Source: Pseudarthrobacter enclensis | Lineage (GTDB): Bacteria; Actinomycetota; Actinomycetes; Actinomycetales; Micrococcaceae | Direction of reading: 5' to 3' | Assembly (NCBI RefSeq): GCF_001457025.1 | Contig: NZ_KQ758604.1 | Location: forward strand, 62,001-126,000 | DNA: 64,000 nt | Shown: piece by piece, positions 1 through 8,503 of the stretch | How positions within the stretch are numbered: position 1 is the stretch's first letter | How the letters are laid out: every line of letters starts with the position of its first letter | The notes under the pieces: generated by a model | Told to the model about the DNA's origin: nothing | Database searches by the model: none | The model's input: only the letters and a program-made list of their open reading frames with translations | Made by a program: the position numbers and the translations under genes

Positions 1-2
1 CG

Positions 3-1118
3 GGCGCATCCGGCGACGGCTGCGCCTGGGCGTCCACTCCCCTGGACGCCTGCCCGCCGCTGCACGACGTCACCGCCTACGCGGTGGATGACGAGGATGA
101 CGCAGCAGCCGACGGCGGTGCGGGCGACGATTTCTGGCTGGTCGCCACGGGCTTCACCACCCCAAGCACGCTGCTCCGGGGGACGCTGGAACGCGGGGAG
201 CCGGGAACGGCCGGGGTGGTGAGCCGGCACGCGGCGGTGAAGTCTTCGCCGTCGTTCTTCTCCGATGCCGACTACGAAGTCCAGCAGCACTTCGCGGTCT
301 CGGAGGACGGAACGCGTGTCCCCTACTTCCAGGTGGCGGCGCACAACCTGCCGCTCGACGGCCAGAACCCCACGCAGCTCTCGGGCTACGGCGGCTTCGA
401 GGTATCCCGCACGCCTGCCTACAGCGGAACGGTGGGCCGGGCGTGGCTGGAGCGCCGCACCGCCGGACTGCCGGGCGACGGCGGCGCGGCGCCGCACTCA
501 CGCGGCGGAGTCTACGTGGTGGCCAACATCCGTGGCGGCGGCGAATACGGCCCCTCGTGGCACCGCGCGGCCCTGAAGGAAAACCGCCACAAGGCCTACC
601 AGGACTTCGCCGCCGTGGCCAGGGACCTCATCTCCCGGGGTGTCACCTCGCCCGAACGGCTGGGGTGCGTGGGTGGTTCGAACGGCGGGCTGCTGGTGGG
701 CAACATGCTCACCCGGTACCCGGAACTCTTCGGGGCGGTCTCCTGCGGCGTGCCGCTGCTGGACATGCGCCGCTACACCAGGCTGTCCGCCGGGCATTCC
801 TGGATTGCCGAGTACGGCGACCCTGACGACCCGGCCCAGTGGGAGTTCATCCGGACCTTCTCGCCCTACCACCTGCTCAAGGACGGGGTGGAGTACCCCG
901 AAACCTTCATCTGGACGGCAACCTCGGATGATCGTGTGGGTCCTGTCCAAGCGAGGAAAATGGCTGCCCGCATGCTCGCGATGGGCATCCCCAACGTGTG
1001 GTTCCACGAGGCCCTGGAAGGCGGCCACGCCGGTGCGTCGGACAACCGCCAGGCAGCCGCCCTGCAGGCCCGCAGCCAGCACTTCCTGTGGAAAGCGCTG
1101 GCGGGCGGAACGCCGTGA
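3..1118 (+). CDS. Prolyl oligopeptidase family (S9) serine peptidase, C-terminal part
   Basis: The reading frame is open from the window edge, so the N-terminus (most of the beta-propeller) lies upstream; 371 residues are visible. It is a cytosolic peptidase cutting short proline-containing peptides, or a close S9 relative. The alpha/beta-hydrolase catalytic domain is complete: nucleophile Ser in GGSNGG (Ser codon 678-680), Asp in the TSDDRVGP segment near 925-945, and His in LEGGHAG near 1015-1030. The stretch VANIRGGGEYG before the nucleophile is typical of prolyl oligopeptidases. The stop overlaps the next gene's GTG by 4 bp, so the two are probably translated together. Family is clear; substrate preference is not. 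Confidence 0.9.
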   Translation, partial: GASGDGCAWASTPLDACPPLHDVTAYAVDDEDDAAADGGAGDDFWLVATGFTTPSTLLRGTLERGEPGTAGVVSRHAAVKSSPSFFSDADYEVQQHFAVSEDGTRVPYFQVAAHNLPLDGQNPTQLSGYGGFEVSRTPAYSGTVGRAWLERRTAGLPGDGGAAPHSRGGVYVVANIRGGGEYGPSWHRAALKENRHKAYQDFAAVARDLISRGVTSPERLGCVGGSNGGLLVGNMLTRYPELFGAVSCGVPLLDMRRYTRLSAGHSWIAEYGDPDDPAQWEFIRTFSPYHLLKDGVEYPETFIWTATSDDRVGPVQARKMAARMLAMGIPNVWFHEALEGGHAGASDNRQAAALQARSQHFLWKALAGGTP

Positions 1119-1657
1119 CTCCGGGCACGTCCGCCGGGTTGTCCGTCCGGCGCGCCTTGGCACCGGACGTGGAGCGGCTCGCGGACGTCCATGTCCAGTG
1201 CTGGCGGGAGACCTACCGGGGAATGCTGTCCGACGCCTTCCTGGCGTCGTCCAGCCGTGACGACCGGCTCGCCCTGTGGCGGCACCTGCTGGACAGGCCG
1301 GACCCGGCGGAGGCCTGGGTGGCGTGCGACGGCGCCACGGTGGTGGGCTTTTCCGGTGCCCGCACCCTCCCCGCCCCGGGATCCCCGGAGGGACACCCGC
1401 CGCCGGCCTCGGGGAACCTGGAATTGTGGGGGCTGTACCTGCTGGCCTCGCATCAGGGGCTGGGCCTGGGCCGGCAGTTGCTGGAGGCCGCCCTCGGCAG
1501 CCGGGCGGCGAGCCTGTGGGTAGCGGCGGGCAACAGCCGGGCCATTGGTTTCTACCGGCGCTTCGGTTTTGAACCCGACGGCGCCGAGGACAGGCTGGCC
1601 AGCTGGGAGGACCTGCCCGAAATCAGGATGGTGCGCCCCGACGGGCCTCCCGCATAG
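1115..1657 (+). CDS. GNAT family N-acetyltransferase
   Basis: 180-residue acetyltransferase of the GNAT fold, transferring an acetyl group from acetyl-CoA to an unknown amine. The acetyl-CoA loop is visible as ASHQGLGLGRQLLEAAL (Q/RxxGxG/A) in the second half, followed by the beta-bulge segment with NSRAIGFYRRFGFEPDG, the usual C-terminal signature. The N-terminus (VRRALAPDVERLADVH) is standard. I chose GTG 1115 because it overlaps the peptidase stop in a GTGA junction; upstream in-frame codons lie inside the peptidase gene. No substrate can be inferred. Confidence 0.88.
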   Translation: MTPGTSAGLSVRRALAPDVERLADVHVQCWRETYRGMLSDAFLASSSRDDRLALWRHLLDRPDPAEAWVACDGATVVGFSGARTLPAPGSPEGHPPPASGNLELWGLYLLASHQGLGLGRQLLEAALGSRAASLWVAAGNSRAIGFYRRFGFEPDGAEDRLASWEDLPEIRMVRPDGPPA

Positions 1658-1788
1658 CAACACCCGGAACGCGCCGTGCTGCCGAGAACACCGCCCCTTG
1701 CTTCCCGGGGTGCCGTCGTGAGGTCCGGCGCCGGTCTGCACAGGCCGCGCTGCCTGCAGTGCGGCCTGCGCGCGGGCCCATCGACGTT

Positions 1789-1818
1789 TTGCACTGAATG
1801 CCCGGATCTGCGTATCCT
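1789..1818 (+). promoter_or_regulatory. Promoter of tRNA-Ser(GCT)
   Basis: TTGCAC (1789-1794), an 18-bp spacer and TATCCT (1813-1818) form a sigma-70/SigA-like promoter. Predicted transcription start is near 1825, about 15 bp before the tRNA. Confidence 0.6.
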
Positions 1819-1840
1819 TGGTGGGCTGGCAACAGCAATT

Positions 1841-1929
1841 GGAGACGTGCCAGAGCGGCCGAATGGACTTCACTGCTAATGAAGGGTCGGGGTTAAACTC
1901 GACCGGGGGTTCAAATCCCCCCGTCTCCG
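1841..1929 (+). tRNA. tRNA-Ser (anticodon GCT)
   Basis: Acceptor arms GGAGACG (1841-1847) and CGTCTCC (1922-1928) pair, with discriminator G at 1929. The anticodon stem CTTCA/TGAAG encloses loop CTGCTAA with GCT at 1875-1877. A long variable arm and T-arm GGGGGTTCAAATCCCCC follow, as expected for a class II serine tRNA decoding AGC/AGU. The 3' CCA is not encoded. Confidence 0.96.
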
Positions 1930-1934
1930 CGTTT

Positions 1935-1962
1935 GGCCCCGGTCTATGGACCGGGGCCTTTT
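1935..1962 (+). terminator. Rho-independent terminator after tRNA-Ser(GCT)
   Basis: Perfect 10-bp GC stem GGCCCCGGTC/GACCGGGGCC with a TATG loop, followed directly by TTTT. It sits 6 bp after the tRNA. Confidence 0.9.
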
Positions 1963-2118
1963 GCGTTCCTGGGGCAATCCGGGGAAAGCCCGGCAATCCC
2001 TGCCTGGCGCCCCGACGCCCCACCGGTCCGGAACGGCCCCTCCAGCAGCCCTTCCAAGGGCCGTCCGGGGTGCGGACCGCGCCTGCTGGCAGCCGCCGCG
2101 CGGTGGCAGGATAAACGG

Positions 2119-3657
2119 ATGGCATCACACGATCGGGCCCGCGCGCGCCAGGACGGCACGCAGCCCCCCGGAAACACCCAGGACTGGAGTCCCAGGCTGG
2201 CCCTCCTGGTGGCGGCCACCTTCTTCATGGAGTTCCTGGACGGGACCGTCCTCACCACGGCCATCCCCAACATTTCAGCCGACTTCGCTGTCCCCGCCGC
2301 AGACGTCAACATCACCATGACCGCGTACCTGCTGACCGTCGCCGTGGGCATTCCCATCAGCGGCTGGCTGGCCGAACGGTTCGGTGCGCGCCGGATCTTC
2401 TGCCTGGCCATCGCCGTCTTTACCGTCGCCTCCCTGGCTTGCGCCCTCAGCCAGGATCTCGCCACCCTGACGCTCAGCCGCGTCGCGCAGGGGGCCGGCG
2501 GCGCCATGATGGTTCCCGTGGGCACACTGGTGGTGCTCCGCGGCACGCCGAAATCGGAGCTGCTGCGCGCCACGGCGTTCCTGGTCTGGCCCGGGCTCCT
2601 GGCTCCAGTCCTGGCACCCCTGGTGGGTGGGGCGCTCACCACCTACCTGTCCTGGCACTGGATCTTCCTGATCAACCTCCCGCTGGGAGTGGCGGCATTC
2701 GTGGCAGCACTGCGGCTGGTACCTCCGTCCGCCGGCGACAAACAGCGGCGCCTGGACTGGCCCGGGCTGTTCCTGACCACAGTGGGTGTCGGGGCCCTGG
2801 TGGTGGGCCTCGAGCTGGCCAGCTCCCACCCTGACGGCCCGTGGGCTGCCCTCAGCGCGGCGGCCGGAGCGGTTTCCCTGCTTGCGGCCGTGCTCTGGAT
2901 GCGCCGGGCCCGGAACCCGCTGTTCAACCTTGCTGTGTTCCGCACCCGGACCTTCCGCGCCATGGCAACCGGCGGCTTCGTCTACCGCCTGACCATCAGC
3001 TCCGTGCCCTTCCTGCTGCCCCTCATGTTCCAAGCGGGCTTCGGTTGGACACCAATCCACGCAGGCATCATGGTGGCCGCCGTGTTCATCGGCAACATCG
3101 GCATCAAACCGGCAACCACGCCGCTGATCCGCCGCTTCGGGTTCAAGGCCATGCTGGTTTTCGCGTCCCTGGCCTCTGCCGCCACGTTCGCACTCTGTGC
3201 CCTGCTGACTCAGGACACGCCGCAGGCCCTGACCTTCGCCCTCCTGGTCTGCAGCGGTGCGTTCCGCTCCATCGGGTTCTCGTCCTACGCCTCGGTGCAG
3301 TACGCAGACATCGTTCCTGCCCAGCTGACCTCAGCCAACACCGTCTCGGCCACTTTGGTGCAGCTGGCCACCGGCGCCGGGATCGCCGTGGCTGCCCTGC
3401 TGATCCGGGTCTTCGACGGGCTGGGCACCTTTCCCTCGGACGACGCCGGCCCTTACCGGGGCGCCTTCCTGGCCATGGCGGCCCTGATGCTCGCCAGCAC
3501 CCTGGACAGCATCCTCCTGCCACGGCATGCCGGGGCGGAGGTCAGCCGTGTCCCGGCGGCACAGGAACCTGAGCCTGATGTCAGCCCGCCTGGGCCAGCA
3601 CCAGCGGAAGGACAGCCCCGGCCCCGGCCTGCCGGAGGGCCCGCCCGGCGACCGTGA
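2119..3657 (+). CDS. MFS transporter, DHA2 (14-TMS) drug-exporter type
   Basis: 512-residue membrane protein of the DHA2 branch of the major facilitator superfamily, exporting hydrophobic compounds by proton antiport. Visible features: TM1 with the family motif FMEFLDGTVLTTAIPNI, motif A-like GWLAERFGARRIF after TM2, and LSRVAQGAGGAMMVPVG in TM4. About 14 hydrophobic segments are followed by a hydrophilic Pro/Ala-rich tail of roughly 45 residues. ATG 2119 is preferred because upstream in-frame codons run through the tRNA terminator; GGCAGG lies upstream. The gene stands alone and its 3' end overlaps the convergent helicase gene by 77 bp. Substrate unknown. Confidence 0.88.
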   Translation: MASHDRARARQDGTQPPGNTQDWSPRLALLVAATFFMEFLDGTVLTTAIPNISADFAVPAADVNITMTAYLLTVAVGIPISGWLAERFGARRIFCLAIAVFTVASLACALSQDLATLTLSRVAQGAGGAMMVPVGTLVVLRGTPKSELLRATAFLVWPGLLAPVLAPLVGGALTTYLSWHWIFLINLPLGVAAFVAALRLVPPSAGDKQRRLDWPGLFLTTVGVGALVVGLELASSHPDGPWAALSAAAGAVSLLAAVLWMRRARNPLFNLAVFRTRTFRAMATGGFVYRLTISSVPFLLPLMFQAGFGWTPIHAGIMVAAVFIGNIGIKPATTPLIRRFGFKAMLVFASLASAATFALCALLTQDTPQALTFALLVCSGAFRSIGFSSYASVQYADIVPAQLTSANTVSATLVQLATGAGIAVAALLIRVFDGLGTFPSDDAGPYRGAFLAMAALMLASTLDSILLPRHAGAEVSRVPAAQEPEPDVSPPGPAPAEGQPRPRPAGGPARRP

Positions 3658-5794
3658 GGGTCCACCTGCTGTCCGCAAGGTCATCGATCAGCATGACGCT
3701 CTGGCCCTGGATGCCGCCCAGCGCGGCCTCAAGTTCCGGCCCCGGCACCAGGCGGTCCCAGACGCCGGCCAGCCGGTAGGCGCTGTTGCCGCCCCGGCTG
3801 CCGGTGGGGCCGCCGTGCGCCAACTCCAGCGAACCCAGGTATGGTATCCGGCCGATGTCGGAAATGCCCCGCGCCAGGGAATCGACCAACTGGGGCTTGG
3901 TGCGTGACGGGATACTCACGATGGCTGCGGGCCGCCCTGCTCCACTCCAGCCGGGCGTACGGGTGTCACCGGATCCCCACTCGCGCAGGACCTGGACGCA
4001 GGCCTGCAGCATGGCGGGGTCAACGGGACGGTCCTCGGCGCCGGCGGCGAAGAGCGTCCGCAGCGCGCCGCCCCACCCCAGGTCCGTGAGCCTGGCCAGG
4101 ACCCGCCCTTCGCCGACCGACTCCGCAGGCTTGATCTTTCCCTTGACGGGGACACCCAGCCGGTCCATGCCGCTGGGCCATTGCAGCCGCGGTTCCAGGA
4201 CACCCCCTGCCCGGCTCAGCGTCTGCCCGGCCGCGGCCGTGGCGTCGGAGGCGACGTCGGACGGGAACCACTGCCCCGCGCAGTTGTCGCACCGGCCGCA
4301 GGCGTGCGCGGTGTCGTCGTCCAGGACCGAGGTGATGTACTCCATCCGGCACCCCGCGGTGTCCTGGTAGATGATCATGGAGTCCTGTTCGTCCACGCGG
4401 GCCTCGGCGATGCGCCGGTACCGCTCGGCGTCGTACACCCAGGGCTGACCGGTGGAACGCCATCCGCCGCCCACCCGTTCCACGGCCCCGTCAACGGACA
4501 GGACTTTGAGGAGCAGTTCGAGCGGAGTCCGGCGAAGGTCCACGCGGGCTTCCAGCGCCACGGTGGATACGGCGGTCCCCGCCTCCGCCAGGGCCGTCAG
4601 GACAGCCGCGGCCTTTTCCTCCGAGGGCATGGACGCCGTGGCGAAGTACTGCCAGATGTCCCGGTCCTCGCTGCCGGGCAGGAGCAGCACGTCCGCGTTG
4701 GCGGCACCGCGGCCGGCACGGCCCACCTGCTGGTAGTAGGCAACCGGTGATGACGGGGCACCGAGATGGACCACGAAGCCCAGGTCCGGTTTGTCGAATC
4801 CCATTCCCAGGGCCGAGGTGGCCACCAGCGCTTTGACCTGGTTGTCCTTGAGCAGTTGCTCTGCGTGTTCCCGGTCCGCCGGGTCTGTCCGGCCGGTGTA
4901 GGACAGCACCTCATGGCCGGCCTCGGCCAGCAGCCGGGCGGTATCCTCGGCAGCGGACACGGTGAGGGTGTAGATGATGCCGCTGCCCGGGAGGTCCGAC
5001 AGGTGCGTGAGCAGCCAGCCGAGCCGCTGCCTGGCGTCCGGAAGCGTCAGAACGCCAAGCCGCAGGGAATCCCTCCCCAGGGCGCCCCGGATGGTCAGGA
5101 CACCGGCGCCGAGCTGCTCCTCGATGTCATGGACCACCCGGGAGTTGGCCGTGGCGGTGGTGGCGAGGACCGGCACCGTGCCCGGCAGTTGATCGATGAG
5201 GTCGGCGATGCGGCGGTAGTCCGGCCGGAAGTCGTGCCCCCAGTCGGAGATGCAGTGTGCCTCATCAATCACCAGCAGGCCGGTCCGCCGGATCAGCTCC
5301 GGCAGCTGGTTTTCGCGGAAGGAGGGGTTGGTCAGCCGTTCAGGAGAGACCAGCAGCACGTCCACCTGGTCAGCGGCCAGCTGTTCGCGGACATTGTCCC
5401 ATTCCAGCTGGTTGGCCGAGTTGATGGCGACGGCGCGGACACCGGCCCTGGCGGCGGCCGCCACCTGGTCCCGCATCAGCGCCAGCAGCGGCGACACGAT
5501 CAGGGTGGGCCCTGCGCCCCTGCGGCGCAGCAGCAGCGACGCCACGAAGTAGACGGCCGACTTCCCCCAACCGGTGCGCTGGACCACCAGGGTCCTGCGG
5601 CCGCCGTCGACCAGCGCCTCGATGGCCTCGAACTGCCCCTCATGGAATCCGGCGTCCGGGTTGCCCACGAGTTCACGCAGCACCGCCAGCGCTTGGCCAT
5701 GCGTGGCGGATGCAGGCGCGGCCCCGGTTGAACGCGGGTCCGCGTCGGGTCCGGCATCGGCAGGGGACAGTGTGGCGTTCCGGTTATCGACCAT
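3581..5794 (-). CDS. RecQ-family DNA helicase with C-terminal phosphoribosyltransferase-like domain
   Basis: 737-residue ATP-dependent helicase. Seen in order: motif I RTGWGKS (Walker A, with Trp where Gly is usual), motif II DEAHCISDWGHDFRPDYRR (DEAH plus the RecQ aromatic-rich loop), motif VI QVGRAGRG, and a zinc cluster with Cys of CRMEY followed by ACGRCDNC. After a linker, the last ~170 residues end in VMLIDDLADSRWT, which matches the PRPP-loop pattern of type I phosphoribosyltransferases. Such tails occur in actinobacterial RecQ-like proteins, but their role is not established. ATG 5794 starts the conserved-looking N-terminus; upstream in-frame sequence is low-complexity. Likely DNA repair or recombination. 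Confidence 0.9.
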   Translation of the reverse strand: MVDNRNATLSPADAGPDADPRSTGAAPASATHGQALAVLRELVGNPDAGFHEGQFEAIEALVDGGRRTLVVQRTGWGKSAVYFVASLLLRRRGAGPTLIVSPLLALMRDQVAAAARAGVRAVAINSANQLEWDNVREQLAADQVDVLLVSPERLTNPSFRENQLPELIRRTGLLVIDEAHCISDWGHDFRPDYRRIADLIDQLPGTVPVLATTATANSRVVHDIEEQLGAGVLTIRGALGRDSLRLGVLTLPDARQRLGWLLTHLSDLPGSGIIYTLTVSAAEDTARLLAEAGHEVLSYTGRTDPADREHAEQLLKDNQVKALVATSALGMGFDKPDLGFVVHLGAPSSPVAYYQQVGRAGRGAANADVLLLPGSEDRDIWQYFATASMPSEEKAAAVLTALAEAGTAVSTVALEARVDLRRTPLELLLKVLSVDGAVERVGGGWRSTGQPWVYDAERYRRIAEARVDEQDSMIIYQDTAGCRMEYITSVLDDDTAHACGRCDNCAGQWFPSDVASDATAAAGQTLSRAGGVLEPRLQWPSGMDRLGVPVKGKIKPAESVGEGRVLARLTDLGWGGALRTLFAAGAEDRPVDPAMLQACVQVLREWGSGDTRTPGWSGAGRPAAIVSIPSRTKPQLVDSLARGISDIGRIPYLGSLELAHGGPTGSRGGNSAYRLAGVWDRLVPGPELEAALGGIQGQSVMLIDDLADSRWTLTVAGRALRQAGAGAVLPLVLAQAG

Positions 5795-5924
5795 TGATTC
5801 AGTATCCCAGCCACCCCTGACACGAACCGCCCGGGCGGCGCCATATGTGGAAAGGCCCACACCGTCCCTTCCGTCACAATCGCCAGGTCCCTCCCCTCCT
5901 CCACAGGCACCGCGCGGGCCCACG

Positions 5925-5930
5925 TAAGAT
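5925..5930 (+). promoter_or_regulatory. -10 box TAAGAT of a leaderless manB transcript
   Basis: TAAGAT ends 7 nt before the GTG at 5938 and no Shine-Dalgarno sequence is visible, matching the spacing expected when transcription starts at the start codon. Confidence 0.5.
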
Positions 5931-5937
5931 AAAGCCC

Positions 5938-7356
5938 GTGACTAGCGAACAGACAACGACTTTTGACCTTTCGGCATCCTTCAAGGCCTACGACGTCCGC
6001 GGCATCGTGGGCGAGTCGATCACCGCCGAAATCGTCGAGGCCGTAGGGGCCGCGTTCGTGGACGTCCTGCAGCTCAAAGGGCAGACCATCCTGGTGGGCG
6101 GCGACATGCGCCCCTCCTCCCCCGAATTCAGCAAGGCGTTCGCCAACGGCGCCGCCACGCGCGGCGCCAACGTTGAGCTGCTTGACCTGATCTCCACGGA
6201 CGAACTCTACTTCGCCTGCGGATTCCTGAACCGGGCCGGCGCCACGTTCACCGCCAGCCACAACCCGGCCGGCTACAACGGCATCAAAATGTCCAAGGCC
6301 GGAGCCGTTCCCATCTCCTCCGAAACGGGCCTGAAGGACATCCAGCACCTGGCCGAGCAGTACCTGGACACCGGCCACATCCCGGCCGCTGCCACCCGTG
6401 GGCTCATCGGCGTACGGGACGTGCTGAAGGATTACGCAGAATACCTCCGCAAGCTCGTGGACCTCTCCGGGTCGCGGCCCCTCAAGGTGGTGGTGGACGC
6501 CGGCAACGGCATGGCTGGGCTGACCACGCCCGCCGTCCTGGGCGACGCCCTGCTGCCCAAGCTGCCGTTCGACATCATCCCGCTCTACTTCGAACTGGAT
6601 GGGTCCTTCCCCAACCACCCCGCCAACCCGCTGGAACCGGAAAACCTGCGCGACCTGCAGGCTGCGGTCCTCGAACACGGCGCGGACATCGGCCTGGCGT
6701 TCGACGGCGACGCCGACCGCTGCTTCGTGGTGGACGAAAAGGGCGAGCCCGTGTCGCCGTCGGCCGTTACCGGGATGGTTGCGCGCCGCGAGATCGCCCG
6801 GGCCAAGGCCCAGGGCGAGTCCACCCCGACGATCATCCACAACCTCCTCACCTCCCGTGCCGTGGCCGAACTGGTGGAGCACGACGGCGGCCGTGCGGTC
6901 CGCACGCGCGTGGGCCATTCCTTCATCAAGGCAGTCATGGCCGACGAGGGTGCCGTCTTCGGCGGTGAACACTCCGCCCACTTCTACTTCCGCGACTTCT
7001 GGAACGCGGACACGGGGATGCTGGCCGCCATGCACGTCCTGGCCGCCCTGGGCGAGCAGGAGGGGCCGCTGTCCGCGCTGTGCCACGAATACGAGCCCTA
7101 CATCAGCTCCGGCGAAATCAACTCCGAAGTGGAGGACAAGCCCGCTGCGGTGGAGCGCGTGCGCCAGGACTTCGCCGGCGAGGACATCAGCATCGACACC
7201 CTTGACGGCAGCACCTTCACGGCCAACGACGGCAGCTACTGGTTCAACCTCCGCCCGTCCAACACCGAACCGTTCCTGCGGCTGAACGCCGAAGCGACGG
7301 ACCGGGCCACCATGGAACGGATCCGGGACCGGGTCCTCGCCATCGTGCGGGGCTAG
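5938..7356 (+). CDS. manB: Phosphomannomutase/phosphoglucomutase
   Basis: 472-residue cytosolic alpha-D-phosphohexomutase interconverting mannose-6-P and mannose-1-P (and probably the glucose phosphates), feeding GDP-mannose and glycan synthesis. All four family signatures are present: phosphoserine loop TASHNPAGYNG (active Ser), metal loop DGDADRC, sugar-specificity loop GGEHSAHF, and phosphate-binding RPSNTEPFLRLN near the C-terminus. Length is typical. GTG 5938 is chosen because the coding signal starts there and a TAAGAT box lies 7 nt upstream. A hypothetical gene and nsrR follow within 3 and 14 bp, so the three may be co-transcribed. Confidence 0.93.
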   Translation: MTSEQTTTFDLSASFKAYDVRGIVGESITAEIVEAVGAAFVDVLQLKGQTILVGGDMRPSSPEFSKAFANGAATRGANVELLDLISTDELYFACGFLNRAGATFTASHNPAGYNGIKMSKAGAVPISSETGLKDIQHLAEQYLDTGHIPAAATRGLIGVRDVLKDYAEYLRKLVDLSGSRPLKVVVDAGNGMAGLTTPAVLGDALLPKLPFDIIPLYFELDGSFPNHPANPLEPENLRDLQAAVLEHGADIGLAFDGDADRCFVVDEKGEPVSPSAVTGMVARREIARAKAQGESTPTIIHNLLTSRAVAELVEHDGGRAVRTRVGHSFIKAVMADEGAVFGGEHSAHFYFRDFWNADTGMLAAMHVLAALGEQEGPLSALCHEYEPYISSGEINSEVEDKPAAVERVRQDFAGEDISIDTLDGSTFTANDGSYWFNLRPSNTEPFLRLNAEATDRATMERIRDRVLAIVRG

Positions 7357-7359
7357 GCC

Positions 7360-7851
7360 GTGGCCTCCGACCATACCGGCCCGGCCCCGGAAAGACAGGG
7401 AAGCTGGCGCGACTCGGTACCCGAAGCCACCGCCGTTGACCTTGAAAACCTCCTGGGGACCGGCGTCAGCGCCGCCCGGGAACAGCTCCAGCGCGGCGGC
7501 GGGTTCCTCCCGTTCGCCCTCACCGTGCAGAACGACGGCGAAGTGCGGCTGGTAGCCGTCTCCCCGGCTGACACGGCAGGCGGGGACGGGTCGGAGTTCG
7601 ACGCCGAGGCCATGATCAACGACCTGCAGGCTCTCCTGAAGCAGAACCGGAACGACTTCCGGGCCGCCGCCCTGGTGTGCGACATCCTGCTGGTGGAGGA
7701 CGACTCGGACGCCATCCATGTGGCCGCGGAGCATCGTGACGGCTCCGTCTTCGCCGCCGTGCTCCCCTACGCCGCGAACACGGCAACGCAGGAGTGGGAG
7801 TTCGGCCGGCTGGAGGCGGACACCAACGAGCCCGTCATCTGGGTGGACTAG
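7360..7851 (+). CDS. Conserved hypothetical protein
   Basis: 163-residue acidic soluble protein starting with GTG 3 bp after the manB stop. It has no signal peptide, membrane segment or motif I recognise. It carries segments such as GGGFLPFALTVQNDGEVRLV and HVAAEHRDGSVFAAVLPY, which suggest a compact alpha/beta fold. Tight packing between manB and nsrR points to one transcript. I do not assign a function. Confidence 0.75.
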   Translation: MASDHTGPAPERQGSWRDSVPEATAVDLENLLGTGVSAAREQLQRGGGFLPFALTVQNDGEVRLVAVSPADTAGGDGSEFDAEAMINDLQALLKQNRNDFRAAALVCDILLVEDDSDAIHVAAEHRDGSVFAAVLPYAANTATQEWEFGRLEADTNEPVIWVD

Positions 7852-7865
7852 ACCGGCGCAGCGCC

Positions 7866-8351
7866 ATGAAGATCAACGCCTTCGCCGACGTCAGCCTCCG
7901 GGCCCTGATGGTGCTTGCCGCCGCCCCGGACGGCCAGCTGCTGACCACGCAGAACATCGCCGATTCCGTGGGGACGCCGTACAACCACGTCAGCAAGGCC
8001 ATGGCCAGGCTGCGCACCATGGGACTGATCGACGTGGAACGCGGCAGGACCGGCGGTTCCCGGCTGAGCAGTGCCGGGCGCACCGCCACGGTTGGACAGA
8101 TCCTCCGCGAACTGGACACCCGCACCGACCCGGCCGAGTGCATGTCAGCCACGGGCAACTGTCCGCTCATTAATGAATGCAGGCTCCGCGCAGCGTTGGC
8201 CCGCGCCCGGGAAGCGTTCTACCGCGAGCTTGACCCGGTGGTCATTGCCGAGCTTCCCGGCTCCCGCCAGATGGCCCCGGTCTTCGCCATGATCGGCCTG
8301 CGCCCGGACCTCGACACGGGCCCGGAGAACACGCAGCTGCCCGGCATCTGA
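7866..8351 (+). CDS. nsrR: Rrf2-family transcriptional repressor, NsrR type
   Basis: 161-residue Fe-S regulator. The N-terminal winged helix (MKINAFADVSLRALMVLA ... NHVSKAMARLRTMG) is typical of Rrf2 proteins. Three cysteines in ECMSATGNCPLINEC (C-X6-C-X5-C) are placed as in NsrR and IscR cluster ligands. NsrR loses its cluster on exposure to nitric oxide and releases target promoters. The next gene is the NO dioxygenase hmp, and an NsrR-like inverted repeat lies before it (8438-8450), which supports NsrR over IscR. ATG 7866 gives the canonical N-terminus. Confidence 0.87.
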   Translation: MKINAFADVSLRALMVLAAAPDGQLLTTQNIADSVGTPYNHVSKAMARLRTMGLIDVERGRTGGSRLSSAGRTATVGQILRELDTRTDPAECMSATGNCPLINECRLRAALARAREAFYRELDPVVIAELPGSRQMAPVFAMIGLRPDLDTGPENTQLPGI

Positions 8352-8391
8352 GCCACTCCCCCACCCACCTATCCGGGTGTTGCCTCCCAGT

Positions 8392-8450
8392 TTGATTCGA
8401 AACTTCTACAGGGTGTAGAACTAAGGCAGAAATACTCGCATTTCAAATGC
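8392..8450 (+). promoter_or_regulatory. hmp promoter with putative NsrR operator and a second palindrome
   Basis: GCATTTCAAATGC (8438-8450) is a perfect inverted repeat matching the centre of the 11-1-11 NsrR consensus known from enterobacteria. Just upstream, TTCTACA-GGG-TGTAGAA (8404-8420) is a second perfect palindrome lying between a possible -35 TTGATT (8392-8397) and -10 TAGAAC (8416-8421). The two palindromes could both control hmp. Confidence 0.6.
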
Positions 8451-8503
8451 AGCATTTCATTACGGCCGGACGAAGGCCCCGGTCCCAACTTCAGGAGTCC
8501 GCA

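Noticed and set aside
1676-1840. Small gene between GNAT and tRNA-Ser
   Set aside because: The open frame has no ribosome site or protein signature and overlaps the tRNA promoter and the tRNA itself.
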